Of a DNA stretch of 64,000 bases, positions 46,840-55,886 are shown one piece after another. A model generated the notes under the pieces. That model ran no database searches. It was given only the letters and a program-made list of their open reading frames with translations, and was not told the origin of the DNA. The stretch is taken from NCBI RefSeq assembly GCF_001623525.1, contig NZ_CP015225.1, positions 2,542,001 to 2,606,000 of the forward strand, given 5' to 3'. The translations under genes and the position numbers were made by a program. Every line of letters begins with the position of its first letter. Position 1 is the first letter of the stretch. Source of the DNA: Pseudomonas fluorescens. GTDB taxonomy: Bacteria; Pseudomonadota; Gammaproteobacteria; Pseudomonadales; Pseudomonadaceae.

Positions 46840-47031
46840 TTGAATAACCTAATGAAAGACTGGGATGAAACCCCATTACTGCGGGCCGGTACCAATGTGG
46901 TCGATACCGCAATGCAACTGACGAACGAAATCCACTGCACACTCCCCGGCTTCCCGACGCGCTTCAACGTCGGAAACATCCATGAGATCAAGCAATTCTG
47001 GAGCCTACCGAGCGAAGACTTAATAGTTTGA
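46840..47031 (+). CDS. 63-residue small protein (island, gene 3)
   Basis: Starts at TTG 46840 behind a near-perfect AAAGGAGG ribosome site five bases away, 14 bp after the cupin-like gene. The peptide (MNNLMKDWDETPLLRAGTNV...) has a single cysteine and no known motif. The strong ribosome site and the operon position support a real gene. Product may be a substrate or partner of the two preceding proteins. Confidence 0.65.
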   Translation: MNNLMKDWDETPLLRAGTNVVDTAMQLTNEIHCTLPGFPTRFNVGNIHEIKQFWSLPSEDLIV

Positions 47032-47208
47032 AATGGGCTTTTTTTGCCTGGCTGCCGACCTTTCCGGGCCTGCAGCCTTTTTTCGATGCCATAACGGCAT
47101 CACCCATACACATTCGTCATCATCTTTGCGCTTGCCACGTGATAGCCTTTGGATCTTTCGGCGTTGACACTTTTGCTCAAGCCTTTCCATTCCATTGGTG
47201 GAACTCAC

Positions 47209-48078
47209 ATGTCCAGGCTTTCCCATCAAGATTTGCGTCGTAACTTCCGCCAATTGCTGGCTTCCAACACCTGCTACCACACCGCCTCGGTGTTCGACCC
47301 GATGTCGGCGCGCATTGCTGCTGATCTGGGTTTCGAAGTAGGCATCCTCGGAGGTTCGGTGGCGTCGTTGCAAGTATTGGGCGCGCCGGACTTCGCCCTG
47401 ATCACCCTCAGCGAATTTGCCGAACAGGCCACCCGCATCGGCCGCGTGGCCCAACTGCCGGTGATTGCCGACGCCGACCATGGCTATGGCAATGCCCTGA
47501 ACGTGATGCGCACGATCGTCGAACTGGAACGGGCCGGCATCGCCGCGCTGACCATCGAGGACACCTTGCTGCCGGCCCAGTTCGGGCGTAAATCCACCGA
47601 CCTGATCGGCGTAGCCGAAGGCGTCGGCAAGATTCGTGCGGCGCTGGAAGCGCGAGTCGATCCGGAAATGGCGATCATCGCCCGGACCAACGCGGGGATT
47701 TTGCCGGTCCAGGAAATCATCAGCCGCACCCAGCAATATGAGCGTGCCGGTGCCGACGGGATTTGCATGGTGGGGGTGCAAGACTTCGAGCACCTGGAAA
47801 AAATCAGCGAAAACCTGACGGTGCCGCTGATGCTTGTCACTTATGGCAACCCGTTGCTACGCGACGACAAGCGCCTGGCCGAATTGGGCGTACGCGTGAC
47901 CATCGACGGCCACGGCGCCTATTTCGCCGCGATCAAGGCCACCTACGACAGCCTGCGGGAACAGCGGCAGATCTTCACCCAGGCGTCGGACCTGAGCGCC
48001 ACCGAACTGACCCACACCTACACCCAGCCCGAGGACTACATCCGTTGGGCCGAGGAATACATGAGCGTCAAGGAGTAA
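47209..48078 (+). CDS. Oxaloacetate decarboxylase, ICL/PEP-mutase superfamily
   Basis: 289 residues from ATG 47209. The isocitrate-lyase-like TIM barrel shows [36 protein letters not shown] (metal ligands), [12 protein letters not shown] and [14 protein letters not shown]. It resembles P. aeruginosa PA4872, shown to decarboxylate oxaloacetate. Single gene after a 177-bp gap in which I saw no feature. Confidence 0.88.
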   Translation: MSRLSHQDLRRNFRQLLASNTCYHTASVFDPMSARIAADLGFEVGILGGSVASLQVLGAPDFALITLSEFAEQATRIGRVAQLPVIADADHGYGNALNVMRTIVELERAGIAALTIEDTLLPAQFGRKSTDLIGVAEGVGKIRAALEARVDPEMAIIARTNAGILPVQEIISRTQQYERAGADGICMVGVQDFEHLEKISENLTVPLMLVTYGNPLLRDDKRLAELGVRVTIDGHGAYFAAIKATYDSLREQRQIFTQASDLSATELTHTYTQPEDYIRWAEEYMSVKE

Positions 48079-48101
48079 GAAGACTCACTGTCCGGGAAGC
48101 C

Positions 48102-48190
48102 GCCATCGCGAGCAAGCTCGCGATAGCGGTGGGTCAGCTTGCATGAGTGTTGGATGTGCCAACGCCATCGCGAGCAGGCTCCCACAGGGG
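48102..48190. repeat. REP pair, second class
   Basis: Arms GCCATCGCGAGCAAGCTCGC and GCCATCGCGAGCAGGCTCCC around a short spacer. This class differs from the GTGGCGAGGG class and lies between convergent genes. Confidence 0.7.
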
Positions 48191-48234
48191 GATTTGTGGT
48201 GAGCGCAATGGCGTTGCCAAGGTAAAACAGGTCT

Positions 48235-49464
48235 TCAGCGCCCGTTGCGCAACATTTCCCTGGGCACGTACTTGCCAATCTCGAACTTGCCGATGGCGGC
48301 GCGGTGGACTTCATCCGGACCGTCGGCCAGGCGCAGGGTGCGTTGCATGGCGTACATGTAGGCCAGCGGGAAGTCGTTGGAAACCCCGGCCCCGCCGTGG
48401 ATCTGGATCGCCCGGTCGATGACCTTCAGGGCCACGTTCGGCGCGACGACCTTGATCTGGGCGATTTCGCTCTTCGCCACTTTATTACCGACCGTGTCCA
48501 TCATGTACGCCGCCTTCAACGTCAGCAGGCGCGCCATGTCGATTTCCATCCGTGAGTCGGCAATCTTGTCGATGTTACCGCCCAGGCGTGCCAACGGTTG
48601 GCCGAAGGCCGTGCGGCTGACGGCACGCTTGCACATCAATTCCAGTGCGCGCTCGGCCATGCCGATGGAACGCATGCAGTGATGAATCCGGCCCGGGCCA
48701 AGACGCCCCTGGGCAATTTCAAAGCCGCGTCCCTCACCCAACAGGACATTTTCGTATGGCACGCGCACGTTCTCGAACAGCACTTCGGCATGCCCGTGAG
48801 GCGCATCATCGTAGCCGAACACCGGCAGCGGCCGGACGATCTTGACCCCGGGGGTGTCCACCGGCACCAGGATCATCGAGTGCTGGGCATGGCGCGGTGC
48901 ATCAGGGTTGCTCAGGCCCATGAAGATCAGGATCTTGCAGCGCGGGTCGCAGGCCCCTGAGGTCCACCACTTCTTGCCATTGATGACCCACTGGTCGCCG
49001 TCGCGCTCGGCACGAGCGGCCATGTTGGTGGCGTCCGAGGAGGCAACGTCCGGCTCGGTCATGGCAAACGCCGAGCGGATCTCGCCGCGCAGCAGTGGCT
49101 CGAGCCAGCGTTGCTTTTGTTCTTCATTGGCGTAGCGCACCAGCACTTCCATGTTGCCGGTGTCCGGCGCCGAGCAATTGAACGGTTCAGGACCCAGCAG
49201 CGAACGGCCCATGATCTCTGCCAACGGCGCGTATTCCAGGTTGGTCAGGCCGGCACCCAGCTCGGACTCAGGCAGAAACAGATTCCACAAACCCTCGGCC
49301 TTGGCCTTGGCCTTGAGCTCTTCCATGATGGCCGTGGGCTGCCAGCGGTCGCCTTCGGCCACTTGCTGCTCGAACACGGCTTCAGCCGGGTAAACGTAGG
49401 CATCCATGAACGCCGTGACGCGTTCACGCAGTGCCTGAACCTTGGGGGAATAAGCAAAATCCAT
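48235..49464 (-). CDS. Acyl-CoA dehydrogenase
   Basis: 409 residues from ATG 49464 (AGAAGG 8 bp upstream). Family features: [60 protein letters not shown] and [40 protein letters not shown]. It is of the type with a C-terminal arginine-rich ending that acts on medium-chain or branched acyl-CoAs. Substrate unknown. Divergent from a LysR regulator, its likely controller. Confidence 0.92.
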   Translation of the reverse strand: MDFAYSPKVQALRERVTAFMDAYVYPAEAVFEQQVAEGDRWQPTAIMEELKAKAKAEGLWNLFLPESELGAGLTNLEYAPLAEIMGRSLLGPEPFNCSAPDTGNMEVLVRYANEEQKQRWLEPLLRGEIRSAFAMTEPDVASSDATNMAARAERDGDQWVINGKKWWTSGACDPRCKILIFMGLSNPDAPRHAQHSMILVPVDTPGVKIVRPLPVFGYDDAPHGHAEVLFENVRVPYENVLLGEGRGFEIAQGRLGPGRIHHCMRSIGMAERALELMCKRAVSRTAFGQPLARLGGNIDKIADSRMEIDMARLLTLKAAYMMDTVGNKVAKSEIAQIKVVAPNVALKVIDRAIQIHGGAGVSNDFPLAYMYAMQRTLRLADGPDEVHRAAIGKFEIGKYVPREMLRNGR

Positions 49465-49641
49465 GAGCAGCACCTTCTTGGCAGAGGTTGTTTTAGGTCA
49501 TGAAATCGATGCTAGTTCAGCTACGAAAATTTACCTAACCTATTCTCGGCGTGTATTAACATTCATCACCGATATATGTTTCACTGATTCGCATCGCCAT
49601 CCGGCACCTCACAACACGTCCAAGAATAAGAGTGCAGCGCC

Positions 49642-50571
49642 ATGAATCTGAGCAAGGTCGATCTCAACCTTTTCATTGTCTTCGATGCGATCTACACCGA
49701 AGCCAACCTGACCCGCGCCGGGCAGATCGTCGGCATCACGCAGCCGGCCGTGTCCAATGCCCTGGCGCGCCTGCGGGAGACCTTCAACGACCCGCTCTTC
49801 GTGCGCACCGCCCAAGGCATGGTGCCCACGCCCATGGCCCAGAACATCATCGGCCCGGTGCGCAACGCCCTGTCGCTGCTGCGGGTGTCGGTGCAGGAAA
49901 GCCGGATCTTCAACCCGTTGCAGGCCGTCAAGACCTACCGCATCAGCATGACCGACCTCACCGAAGGCGTGATCCTGCCGCCGCTGTTCCAGCGCCTGCG
50001 TCGCCTGGCACCTACCGTGGCGATCGAGAGCTTCCTCTCCAAGCGCCGTGAAACCACCAAGGAGCTGGCCGCCGGCCGCCTCGACTTCGCCGTGGACGCA
50101 CCGCTCAACACCGACCCGCAGGTACGCCACGTCAAGTTGATGGAAGATCGCTACGTGTGCGCCATGCGCAAGGGCCATCCGCTGGCGGGCAAGGAAAAGA
50201 TCAGCCTCGACGATTACCTGGCCCAGACCCACGTGCATATTTCCAGCCGCCGCAACGGGCTGGGTTATGTCGACCTGGCCCTCGGCAAGATGGGTATCCA
50301 GCGCAAGATCGCCCTGCGCTCCCAGCATTACCTGATGGCCTCCCAGGTCCTGCAACAAACGGACATGGTCATGACCGTCCCCGAGCGCTTTGCCCGTCGT
50401 CACGATCTGCACGCCTTCCTGTTACCAGTCAACGACGTGCCACCGGTGGAAACCCACCTCTACTGGCACGAAAGCACCGACCAGGACCCGGCCAACCGCT
50501 GGATGCGCGAGCAGATGATCGAGCTGTGCCAGCAGGTGACGGCCCATGAGAAGAAGCTCGACAAGGTTTAG
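49642..50571 (+). CDS. LysR family transcriptional regulator
   Basis: 309 residues. Helix-turn-helix NLNLFIVFDAIYTEANLTRAGQIVGITQPAVSNALARLRETFNDPLFVRTAQGMVPT, with a TcmR/NodD-like C-terminal effector domain. Divergent from the acyl-CoA dehydrogenase gene with a 177-bp region between, where regulation probably occurs. Confidence 0.92.
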   Translation: MNLSKVDLNLFIVFDAIYTEANLTRAGQIVGITQPAVSNALARLRETFNDPLFVRTAQGMVPTPMAQNIIGPVRNALSLLRVSVQESRIFNPLQAVKTYRISMTDLTEGVILPPLFQRLRRLAPTVAIESFLSKRRETTKELAAGRLDFAVDAPLNTDPQVRHVKLMEDRYVCAMRKGHPLAGKEKISLDDYLAQTHVHISSRRNGLGYVDLALGKMGIQRKIALRSQHYLMASQVLQQTDMVMTVPERFARRHDLHAFLLPVNDVPPVETHLYWHESTDQDPANRWMREQMIELCQQVTAHEKKLDKV

Positions 50572-50582
50572 GCGATCAACAT

Positions 50583-50673
50583 TGTGGGAGCGAGCTTGCT
50601 CACGATGGCGTCGGATCAGTCGACATTGATATTGGCCGGTCTACCGCTATCGCGAGCAAGCTCGCTCCCACAG
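50583..50673. repeat. REP pair, TGTGGGAGCGAGC class
   Basis: Inverted GTGGGAGCGAGCTTGCTC and GCGAGCAAGCTCGCTCCCAC arms between the LysR gene and liuR. Confidence 0.8.
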
Positions 50674-50707
50674 GTTCATGCCTGCCATGCAGTGCCGGCC
50701 CCCATGC

Positions 50708-50737
50708 TTGACGCGAACGTAAAGCTGCCTTTAGCTT
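50708..50737 (+). promoter_or_regulatory. Candidate LiuR-controlled liuR promoter
   Basis: TTGACG (50708) could be the -35 box, with TAGCTT (50732) as a weak -10 box at 18 bp spacing, as is usual for MerR-type promoters. The intervening GCGAACGTAAAG resembles half of the ACGTTAACGT palindromes upstream of liuA, so the regulator may control itself. Confidence 0.45.
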
Positions 50738-50768
50738 AGCGCCAGCCCCTTTCGTTTCGAGCGCGTCC

Positions 50769-51170
50769 ATGAGCAGCCAGACCTACAGCATCTCCGACCT
50801 CGCCCGCGAGCTGGATATCACCACCCGGGCCATCCGTTTCTATGAAGAACAAGGCCTGTTGAGCCCGGAGCGACGCGGCCAGGAGCGCATTTACTCGCCG
50901 CGGGACAAGGTCAGCCTGAAGCTGATCCTGCGCGGCAAGCGCATCGGCTTTTCCCTGGCCGAGTGCCGCGAACTGATCGAACTCTACGACCCCACCAGCG
51001 GCAATCAGAAACAGCTGCACAGCATGCTGGCGAAAATCGCCGAACGCCGGGAACAGCTCGAACAGCAATTGCTGGACATCGAACAGATGAAGCTGGAACT
51101 CGACACCGCCGAAGAACGCTGCATCCAGGCGCTGGAGCAGACACTCAAGGGCGAGGAAATCGTCCAGTAA
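50769..51170 (+). CDS. liuR: MerR family regulator of leucine/isovalerate degradation
   Basis: 133 residues. MerR helix-turn-helix TYSISDLARELDITTRAIRFYEEQGLLSPERRGQERIYSPRDK, followed by a long dimerisation helix. In pseudomonads LiuR sits beside the liu genes and represses or activates them with branched-chain acyl-CoA as effector. Here it precedes liuE and lies about 4 kb from liuABCD. Confidence 0.9.
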   Translation: MSSQTYSISDLARELDITTRAIRFYEEQGLLSPERRGQERIYSPRDKVSLKLILRGKRIGFSLAECRELIELYDPTSGNQKQLHSMLAKIAERREQLEQQLLDIEQMKLELDTAEERCIQALEQTLKGEEIVQ

Positions 51171-51181
51171 CACTTTCCCCC

Positions 51182-51209
51182 TGTGGGAGCGAGCAAGCTC
51201 GCTCCCACA
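51182..51209. repeat. Perfect REP-type hairpin
   Basis: TGTGGGAGCGAGC-AA-GCTCGCTCCCACA, 13-bp perfect stem between liuR and liuE. It could terminate or stabilise the liuR transcript. Confidence 0.8.
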
Positions 51210-51262
51210 ATGGGTTCATCATTGCGCTCGACATATTGGCAACTCACTACAGGTCAATCCCC

Positions 51263-52162
51263 ATGTCCCTCCCCTCCTTTGTACGACTGATCGAAGTCGG
51301 CCCCCGTGACGGGCTGCAGAATGAAGCACAGCCCATCAGCGTCGCCGACAAGGTGCGTCTGGTGGATGCCTTGAGCGCCGCCGGCCTGGGCTACATCGAA
51401 GTCGGCAGTTTCGTCTCGCCCAAGTGGGTGCCGCAAATGGCGGGCTCCGCCGAGGTGTTCGCGCAGATCCAGCGCAAGCCCGGTGTAACCTATGGCGCCC
51501 TGGCGCCGAACCTGCGGGGTTTTGAAGATGCGCTGGCGGCGGGCGTGAAAGAAGTGGCGGTGTTCGCCGCCGCGTCCGAAGCATTCTCCCAGCGCAATAT
51601 CAACTGCTCCATCAAGGACAGCCTGGAGCGTTTCGAGCCGATCATGGAGGCCGCCAGACAACACGGCGTCAGTGTGCGCGGTTATGTGTCCTGCGTGTTG
51701 GGTTGCCCGTATGAAGGTGCGGTCAAGCCTGAGCAGGTGGCTTGGGTCGCTCGGGAGCTGTATGCCATGGGCTGCTACGAAGTCTCCCTGGGTGACACCA
51801 TCGGCACGGGCACCGCCGGTGCCACCCGCAGGATGTTCGAGGTGGTGGGCGCCGAGGTGCCTCGAGACAAGCTCGCCGGACACTTCCACGATACCTACGG
51901 CCAAGCCATGGCCAACGTGTACGCCAGCCTGCTGGAAGGCATCGCGGTGTTCGACAGCTCCATCGCCGGCCTGGGCGGCTGCCCTTATGCCAAGGGCGCC
52001 AGCGGTAACGTTGCCACCGAGGACGTGCTGTACCTGCTCAATGGCTTGGGTATCGAAACCGGTGTCGACCTGGACGCCCTGATCGCCGCGGGTCGGCAGA
52101 TCTGCGACGTGCTCGGCCGCCCTAGCGGCTCGCGTGTCGCCAAGGCCCGCAGCGCACAGTGA
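51263..52162 (+). CDS. liuE: Hydroxymethylglutaryl-CoA lyase
   Basis: 299 residues from ATG 51263. HMG-CoA lyase cleaves HMG-CoA to acetyl-CoA and acetoacetate, the last step of leucine catabolism. Motifs: EVGPRDGLQNEAQ, metal-binding HFHDTYGQAMAN and GLGGCPYAKGASGNVATED with the catalytic cysteine. The gene corresponds to P. putida mvaB. It supplies the last step for LiuABCD encoded downstream. Confidence 0.95.
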   Translation: MSLPSFVRLIEVGPRDGLQNEAQPISVADKVRLVDALSAAGLGYIEVGSFVSPKWVPQMAGSAEVFAQIQRKPGVTYGALAPNLRGFEDALAAGVKEVAVFAAASEAFSQRNINCSIKDSLERFEPIMEAARQHGVSVRGYVSCVLGCPYEGAVKPEQVAWVARELYAMGCYEVSLGDTIGTGTAGATRRMFEVVGAEVPRDKLAGHFHDTYGQAMANVYASLLEGIAVFDSSIAGLGGCPYAKGASGNVATEDVLYLLNGLGIETGVDLDALIAAGRQICDVLGRPSGSRVAKARSAQ

Positions 52163-52164
52163 GG

Positions 52165-52204
52165 TGTTACCGCTGGCTTTGTAACGGCGGCGAAACGAGT
52201 AACA
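52165..52204 (+). promoter_or_regulatory. Candidate CbrB activator sites
   Basis: TGTTAC (52165-52170), GTAAC (52181-52185) and GTAACA (52199-52204) form a set of dyads 85-125 bp upstream of the sigma54 promoter of the RNA. TGTTAC/GTAACA half-sites are, to my recollection, the published CbrB recognition element. Confidence 0.55.
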
Positions 52205-52285
52205 CGGAAACAATTTGTCAGGTTTGACGCGCCAGGTTTTTCAGCTAAAAAATTCAAGCCATTGATTTATATAGAGTTTTAAAAG

Positions 52286-52302
52286 TTGGCACGCCACCTG
52301 CT
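52286..52302 (+). promoter_or_regulatory. Sigma54 (RpoN) promoter of the crcY-like RNA
   Basis: TTGGCACGCCACCTGCT matches the consensus TGGCAC-N5-TTGC, with GG at 52288-52289 and GC at 52300-52301 separated by exactly 10 bp. The start of transcription is expected near 52312. Confidence 0.8.
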
Positions 52303-52311
52303 ATATCTCTC

Positions 52312-52698
52312 GCATAACAAGAATAAAAAAACGCAGCAAACCCAATAAAAACAAGACGAAACGACTCTGGCATAACAAAAACAACACGGCAGAGACGCAG
52401 CTAACAGATTTTTTTGGAGAGGATGTGCTTTTTAGGGTGCTTTCAGGAGCAACCCGCAACCGGGCAGAGAACAATAAAACTACCTTCAGGTAGCTCCCGA
52501 ATCGGTTGGATCGCAAGGCGAAAAAGCAGATCAGCGCTCAAAAAAATACGTTTGCTCTTGATCCCGGATGGGGATCGCCAAAAACAGCGGTAAAGGGCAA
52601 CGGCTGCCAAAAACAACAACAGGCCGCCCCTCAATAATAAAAAAGAGCACGCGACGACAAAATTAAAGGGGAGCTTCGGCTCCCCTTTGTGCTTTCCC
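52312..52698 (+). ncRNA. crcY: CrcY-like Hfq/Crc-sequestering small RNA
   Basis: An RNA of about 390 nt from a sigma54 promoter in the 653-bp gap between liuE and the acyl-CoA synthetase. The body carries many A-rich CA motifs of the AAnAAnAA type that bind Hfq-Crc (examples: AATAAAAACAAGAC, ATAACAAAAACAAC, GAACAATAAAAC, CAAAAACAACAACAGG, CAATAATAAAAAAG) and ends at the strong hairpin 52665-52688. CrcZ/CrcY/CrcX act as decoys that relieve carbon catabolite repression when CbrAB is active. In P. putida crcY lies downstream of mvaB, the same context as here, which supports this name. No coding region is seen in it. Confidence 0.82.
52665..52688. terminator. UUCG-loop terminator of the crcY-like RNA
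   Basis: AAAGGGGAGC-TTCG-GCTCCCCTTT, a 10-bp stem with a UUCG tetraloop, followed by GTGCTTTC on the plus strand. On the minus strand TTTAATTTT follows, so it can also end transcription of the opposite gene. Confidence 0.8.
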
Positions 52699-52715
52699 GG
52701 ATTTCACATTTCCCC

Positions 52716-52804
52716 CGTGGATGCGAGCATGCTCGCGATGACGGCGGCACAGCCAACCTATCTGTCGACTATCCCACCGCCATCGCGAGCAGGCTCGCTC
52801 CCGC
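52716..52804. repeat. REP pair, GCGAGC class
   Basis: Arms GTGGATGCGAGCATGCTCGC and GCCATCGCGAGCAGGCTCGC separated by a short spacer, next to the 3' end of the acyl-CoA synthetase gene. Confidence 0.7.
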
Positions 52805-52815
52805 AAGTGTTGCGG

Positions 52816-54513
52816 CTAGCTTTGCTTATCGCGCAGCTCTTCGATGCTGATTTCGCGCATGCGGAATTTCTGGATCTTACCGGTGACCGTCATGGGAAAT
52901 TCTTCGACGAATTTGAAATGACGCGGCGTCTTGAAGTGGGCGATGCGCTCCTTGCACCAGGCTTGCAGTTCCTGTTCGCAGGCACTGTGGCCGGGATGAA
53001 ACTTGATCCACGCAACGATTTCCTCGCCATAACGCGAACACGGAATGCCGATCACTTGCACGTCCGCCACCGCCGGGTGAGTGAAGAAAAACTCCTCCAG
53101 CTCACGCGGGTAAATATTCTCCCCGCCGCGGATGATCATGTCCTTGTTGCGCCCGACAATGCGCACGTAGCCCTGCTCGTCCATGGTCGCCAAGTCGCCG
53201 GTGTGCATCCAGCCATCCGGGTCGATGGCATCGGCGGTGCCCTTGGGGTTGTTCCAATAGCCGAGCATCACGCTGTAGCCACGGGTACATAATTCGCCGA
53301 CAGCACCACGCGGGACGAGATTGCCGGCCGCATCGATAATTTTACTTTCCAGTTGCGGCTGGGTACGGCCAACGGTGGTTACGCGCAGTTCCAGTTCGTC
53401 GGTAGGACCGGTCTGCAATGACACCGGGCTGGTTTCCGTCATGCCGTAGGCAATCTGCACTTCGGCCATGTGCATTTCATTGATGACCCGTCGCATCACT
53501 TCGATGGGGCATGTGGCCCCGGCCATGATGCCCGTGCGCAGGCTGGACAGGTCGAAGTCGCCCCGCTGCGGCTGGTCCAGCAGGGCGATGAACATGGTGG
53601 GCACACCATACAACGCAGTGGCCTTTTCTTCGGCCACGGCCTTGAGCGTCAGCAGCGGGTCGAAGGCATCGTTGGGGTAGATCATGGTGCTGCCATGGGT
53701 CATGCAGCCCAGGTTACCCATGACCATGCCAAAGCAATGGTAGAGCGGCACCGGGATCACCAACCGATCGTCAGCCGTCAGGCCCAGGCTTTCGCCGACC
53801 ATGTAACCGTTATTCAGAATATTGTGATGACTGAGGGTAGCGCCCTTGGGGAAGCCGGTGGTGCCGGAGGTGTACTGGATATTCACCGGCTGATCGAAGT
53901 GCAGGCTGGATTGGCGCTCGGCCAGTTGTCCAGGCGTCACCGCCGCGCCCAGGGCGGCCAGTTGCGACCAAGGCAGGAAGCCTGACGGTGGCTGGGAATC
54001 GAGGCTGATCACGCCGCGCAACTCCGGCAGGCGCTCGCTCTGCATCTGGCCGATCGGTTGCTCTGCCAGTTCCGGTGCCAGCGTTTGCAGCATGGCGTGA
54101 TAGTCCGAGGTCTTGAACGCCCCGGCACACACCAGCCATTGGCATCCGGATTGTTTGAGCACGTATTCGAGCTCAGAGACGCGATAGGCCGGATTGATGT
54201 TGACCAGAATCACGCCGAGCTTCGCACTGGCGAACTGGCTGATGCACCACTGGGCGCAATTGGGTGCCCACACGCCAAGGCGATCACCGGTTTTCAAGCC
54301 TAGCGCCAATAAGGCTCGGGCGTGCAGATCGACAGCCTCGGCCAGTTGTCGCCAGGTATAGCGCAGCGATTGATGGCGAACCACCAACGCCTCGCCCTCC
54401 GGATAGCGGGCCATCGTCTGGTCGAAAACCTCGCCGATGGTTTGAGCCAACAAGGCCTTGGCCGCGGAACCACGGGTGTAGCTGAGCTGCGAATGCAAAC
54501 CGGGTTGATCCAT
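52816..54513 (-). CDS. AMP-binding acyl-CoA synthetase
   Basis: 565 residues from ATG 54513 ([23 protein letters not shown] upstream). ANL-type motifs: [18 protein letters not shown] (AMP/phosphate loop), [31 protein letters not shown] and the C-terminal catalytic lysine region [11 protein letters not shown]. The gene sits between crcY and liuA, as does the acyl-CoA synthetase accompanying liu genes in other pseudomonads. It may activate isovalerate or medium-chain acids. The divergent LiuR site lies upstream. Confidence 0.93.
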   Translation of the reverse strand: MDQPGLHSQLSYTRGSAAKALLAQTIGEVFDQTMARYPEGEALVVRHQSLRYTWRQLAEAVDLHARALLALGLKTGDRLGVWAPNCAQWCISQFASAKLGVILVNINPAYRVSELEYVLKQSGCQWLVCAGAFKTSDYHAMLQTLAPELAEQPIGQMQSERLPELRGVISLDSQPPSGFLPWSQLAALGAAVTPGQLAERQSSLHFDQPVNIQYTSGTTGFPKGATLSHHNILNNGYMVGESLGLTADDRLVIPVPLYHCFGMVMGNLGCMTHGSTMIYPNDAFDPLLTLKAVAEEKATALYGVPTMFIALLDQPQRGDFDLSSLRTGIMAGATCPIEVMRRVINEMHMAEVQIAYGMTETSPVSLQTGPTDELELRVTTVGRTQPQLESKIIDAAGNLVPRGAVGELCTRGYSVMLGYWNNPKGTADAIDPDGWMHTGDLATMDEQGYVRIVGRNKDMIIRGGENIYPRELEEFFFTHPAVADVQVIGIPCSRYGEEIVAWIKFHPGHSACEQELQAWCKERIAHFKTPRHFKFVEEFPMTVTGKIQKFRMREISIEELRDKQS

Positions 54514-54597
54514 GACGCCCCCTCTTGTCTTTATTAGTGGGTGTAGCGGTAACCTGATGCAACAACATGCCTTTGCGGGCACTTACTCTGGCTCAAG

Positions 54598-54613
54598 TTG
54601 ACGTTAACGTAAA
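54598..54613. promoter_or_regulatory. LiuR-type palindrome 1
   Basis: TTGACGTTAACGTAAA, centred on GTTAAC, 85 bp upstream of the acyl-CoA synthetase and 100 bp upstream of liuA. Similar to published LiuR sites (as I recall). Confidence 0.6.
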
Positions 54614-54641
54614 GGGCGATTGACAGCCTCTCGTCGCAGGC

Positions 54642-54655
54642 TTACGTTAACGTAA
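54642..54655. promoter_or_regulatory. LiuR-type palindrome 2
   Basis: TTACGTTAACGTAA, perfect 14-bp palindrome 43 bp from the centre of the first, about four helical turns, hence on the same DNA face. Upstream of liuA. Confidence 0.65.
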
Positions 54656-54711
54656 AGGTGAGAGCCATTCCCCCCGCTCTCCGCACCCGATAAAAAAGCC
54701 AAAGGTGTCCC

Positions 54712-55875
54712 ATGAGCTACCCATCCCTGAACTTTGCCCTCGGCGAAACCATCGACATGTTGCGCGACCAGGTGCAGGCCTTCGTCAACGCTGAACTGGC
54801 GCCGCGAGCAGCGCAAATCGATATCGACAACCTGTTTCCCGCCGACATGTGGCGCAAGTTCGGCGACATGGGCCTGCTGGGTATCACCGTACCGGAAGAA
54901 TACGGCGGCGCTGGCCTGGGCTACCTGGCCCACGTGGTGGCGATGGAAGAAATCAGCCGTGGTTCGGCCTCGGTCGCCCTCTCCTACGGTGCCCACTCCA
55001 ACCTCTGCGTGAACCAGATCAACCGCAACGGCAATCACGAACAGAAAACCAAATACCTGCCCAAGCTGATCAGCGGCGAACACATCGGTGCCCTGGCAAT
55101 GAGCGAGCCGAACGCCGGCTCCGACGTGGTCTCGATGAAACTGCGGGCCGACAAGCGTGGCGACAAGTACGTGCTCAATGGCAGCAAGACCTGGATCACC
55201 AACGGCCCCGATGCCAACACCTACGTGATCTACGCCAAGACCGACCTGGAAAAAGGTCCCCATGGCATCACCGCCTTCATCGTCGAGCGCGACTGGAAAG
55301 GCTTCAGCCGCAGCAATAAATTCGACAAGCTCGGCATGCGTGGCTCCAACACCTGCGAGTTGTTCTTCGATGACGTCGAAGTGCCGGAAGACAACATCCT
55401 CGGCGCGCTCAATGGCGGTGTGAAAGTGCTGATGAGCGGCCTCGACTACGAGCGCGTCGTGCTCTCTGGCGGCCCGACCGGGATCATGCAGGCCTGCATG
55501 GACCTGATCGTGCCCTACATCCATGACCGCAAGCAGTTCGGCCAGAGCATTGGCGAATTCCAGCTGATCCAGGGCAAGGTCGCCGACATGTACACCCAGC
55601 TCAACGCCAGCCGCGCCTATCTGTATGCCGTGGCGCAGGCCTGCGAGCGCGGCGAAACCACCCGAAAGGACGCCGCCGGGGTGATCCTCTACAGCGCCGA
55701 ACGCGCCACGCAAATGGCCCTCGACGCCATCCAGATCCTCGGCGGCAATGGCTACATCAACGAATTCCCGGCCGGCCGTCTGCTGCGTGACGCCAAGCTG
55801 TATGAAATCGGTGCTGGCACCAGTGAGATTCGTCGGATGCTGATCGGCCGCGAACTGTTCAACGAAACCCGCTAA
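54712..55875 (+). CDS. liuA: Isovaleryl-CoA dehydrogenase
   Basis: 387 residues. Oxidises isovaleryl-CoA to 3-methylcrotonyl-CoA, passing electrons to ETF. Acyl-CoA dehydrogenase motifs: [39 protein letters not shown], and [14 protein letters not shown], which holds the catalytic glutamate of the isovaleryl type. C-terminal [17 protein letters not shown]. First gene of liuABCD with LiuR-type sites upstream. Confidence 0.95.
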   Translation: MSYPSLNFALGETIDMLRDQVQAFVNAELAPRAAQIDIDNLFPADMWRKFGDMGLLGITVPEEYGGAGLGYLAHVVAMEEISRGSASVALSYGAHSNLCVNQINRNGNHEQKTKYLPKLISGEHIGALAMSEPNAGSDVVSMKLRADKRGDKYVLNGSKTWITNGPDANTYVIYAKTDLEKGPHGITAFIVERDWKGFSRSNKFDKLGMRGSNTCELFFDDVEVPEDNILGALNGGVKVLMSGLDYERVVLSGGPTGIMQACMDLIVPYIHDRKQFGQSIGEFQLIQGKVADMYTQLNASRAYLYAVAQACERGETTRKDAAGVILYSAERATQMALDAIQILGGNGYINEFPAGRLLRDAKLYEIGAGTSEIRRMLIGRELFNETR

Positions 55876-55886
55876 CGGAGCTGACC

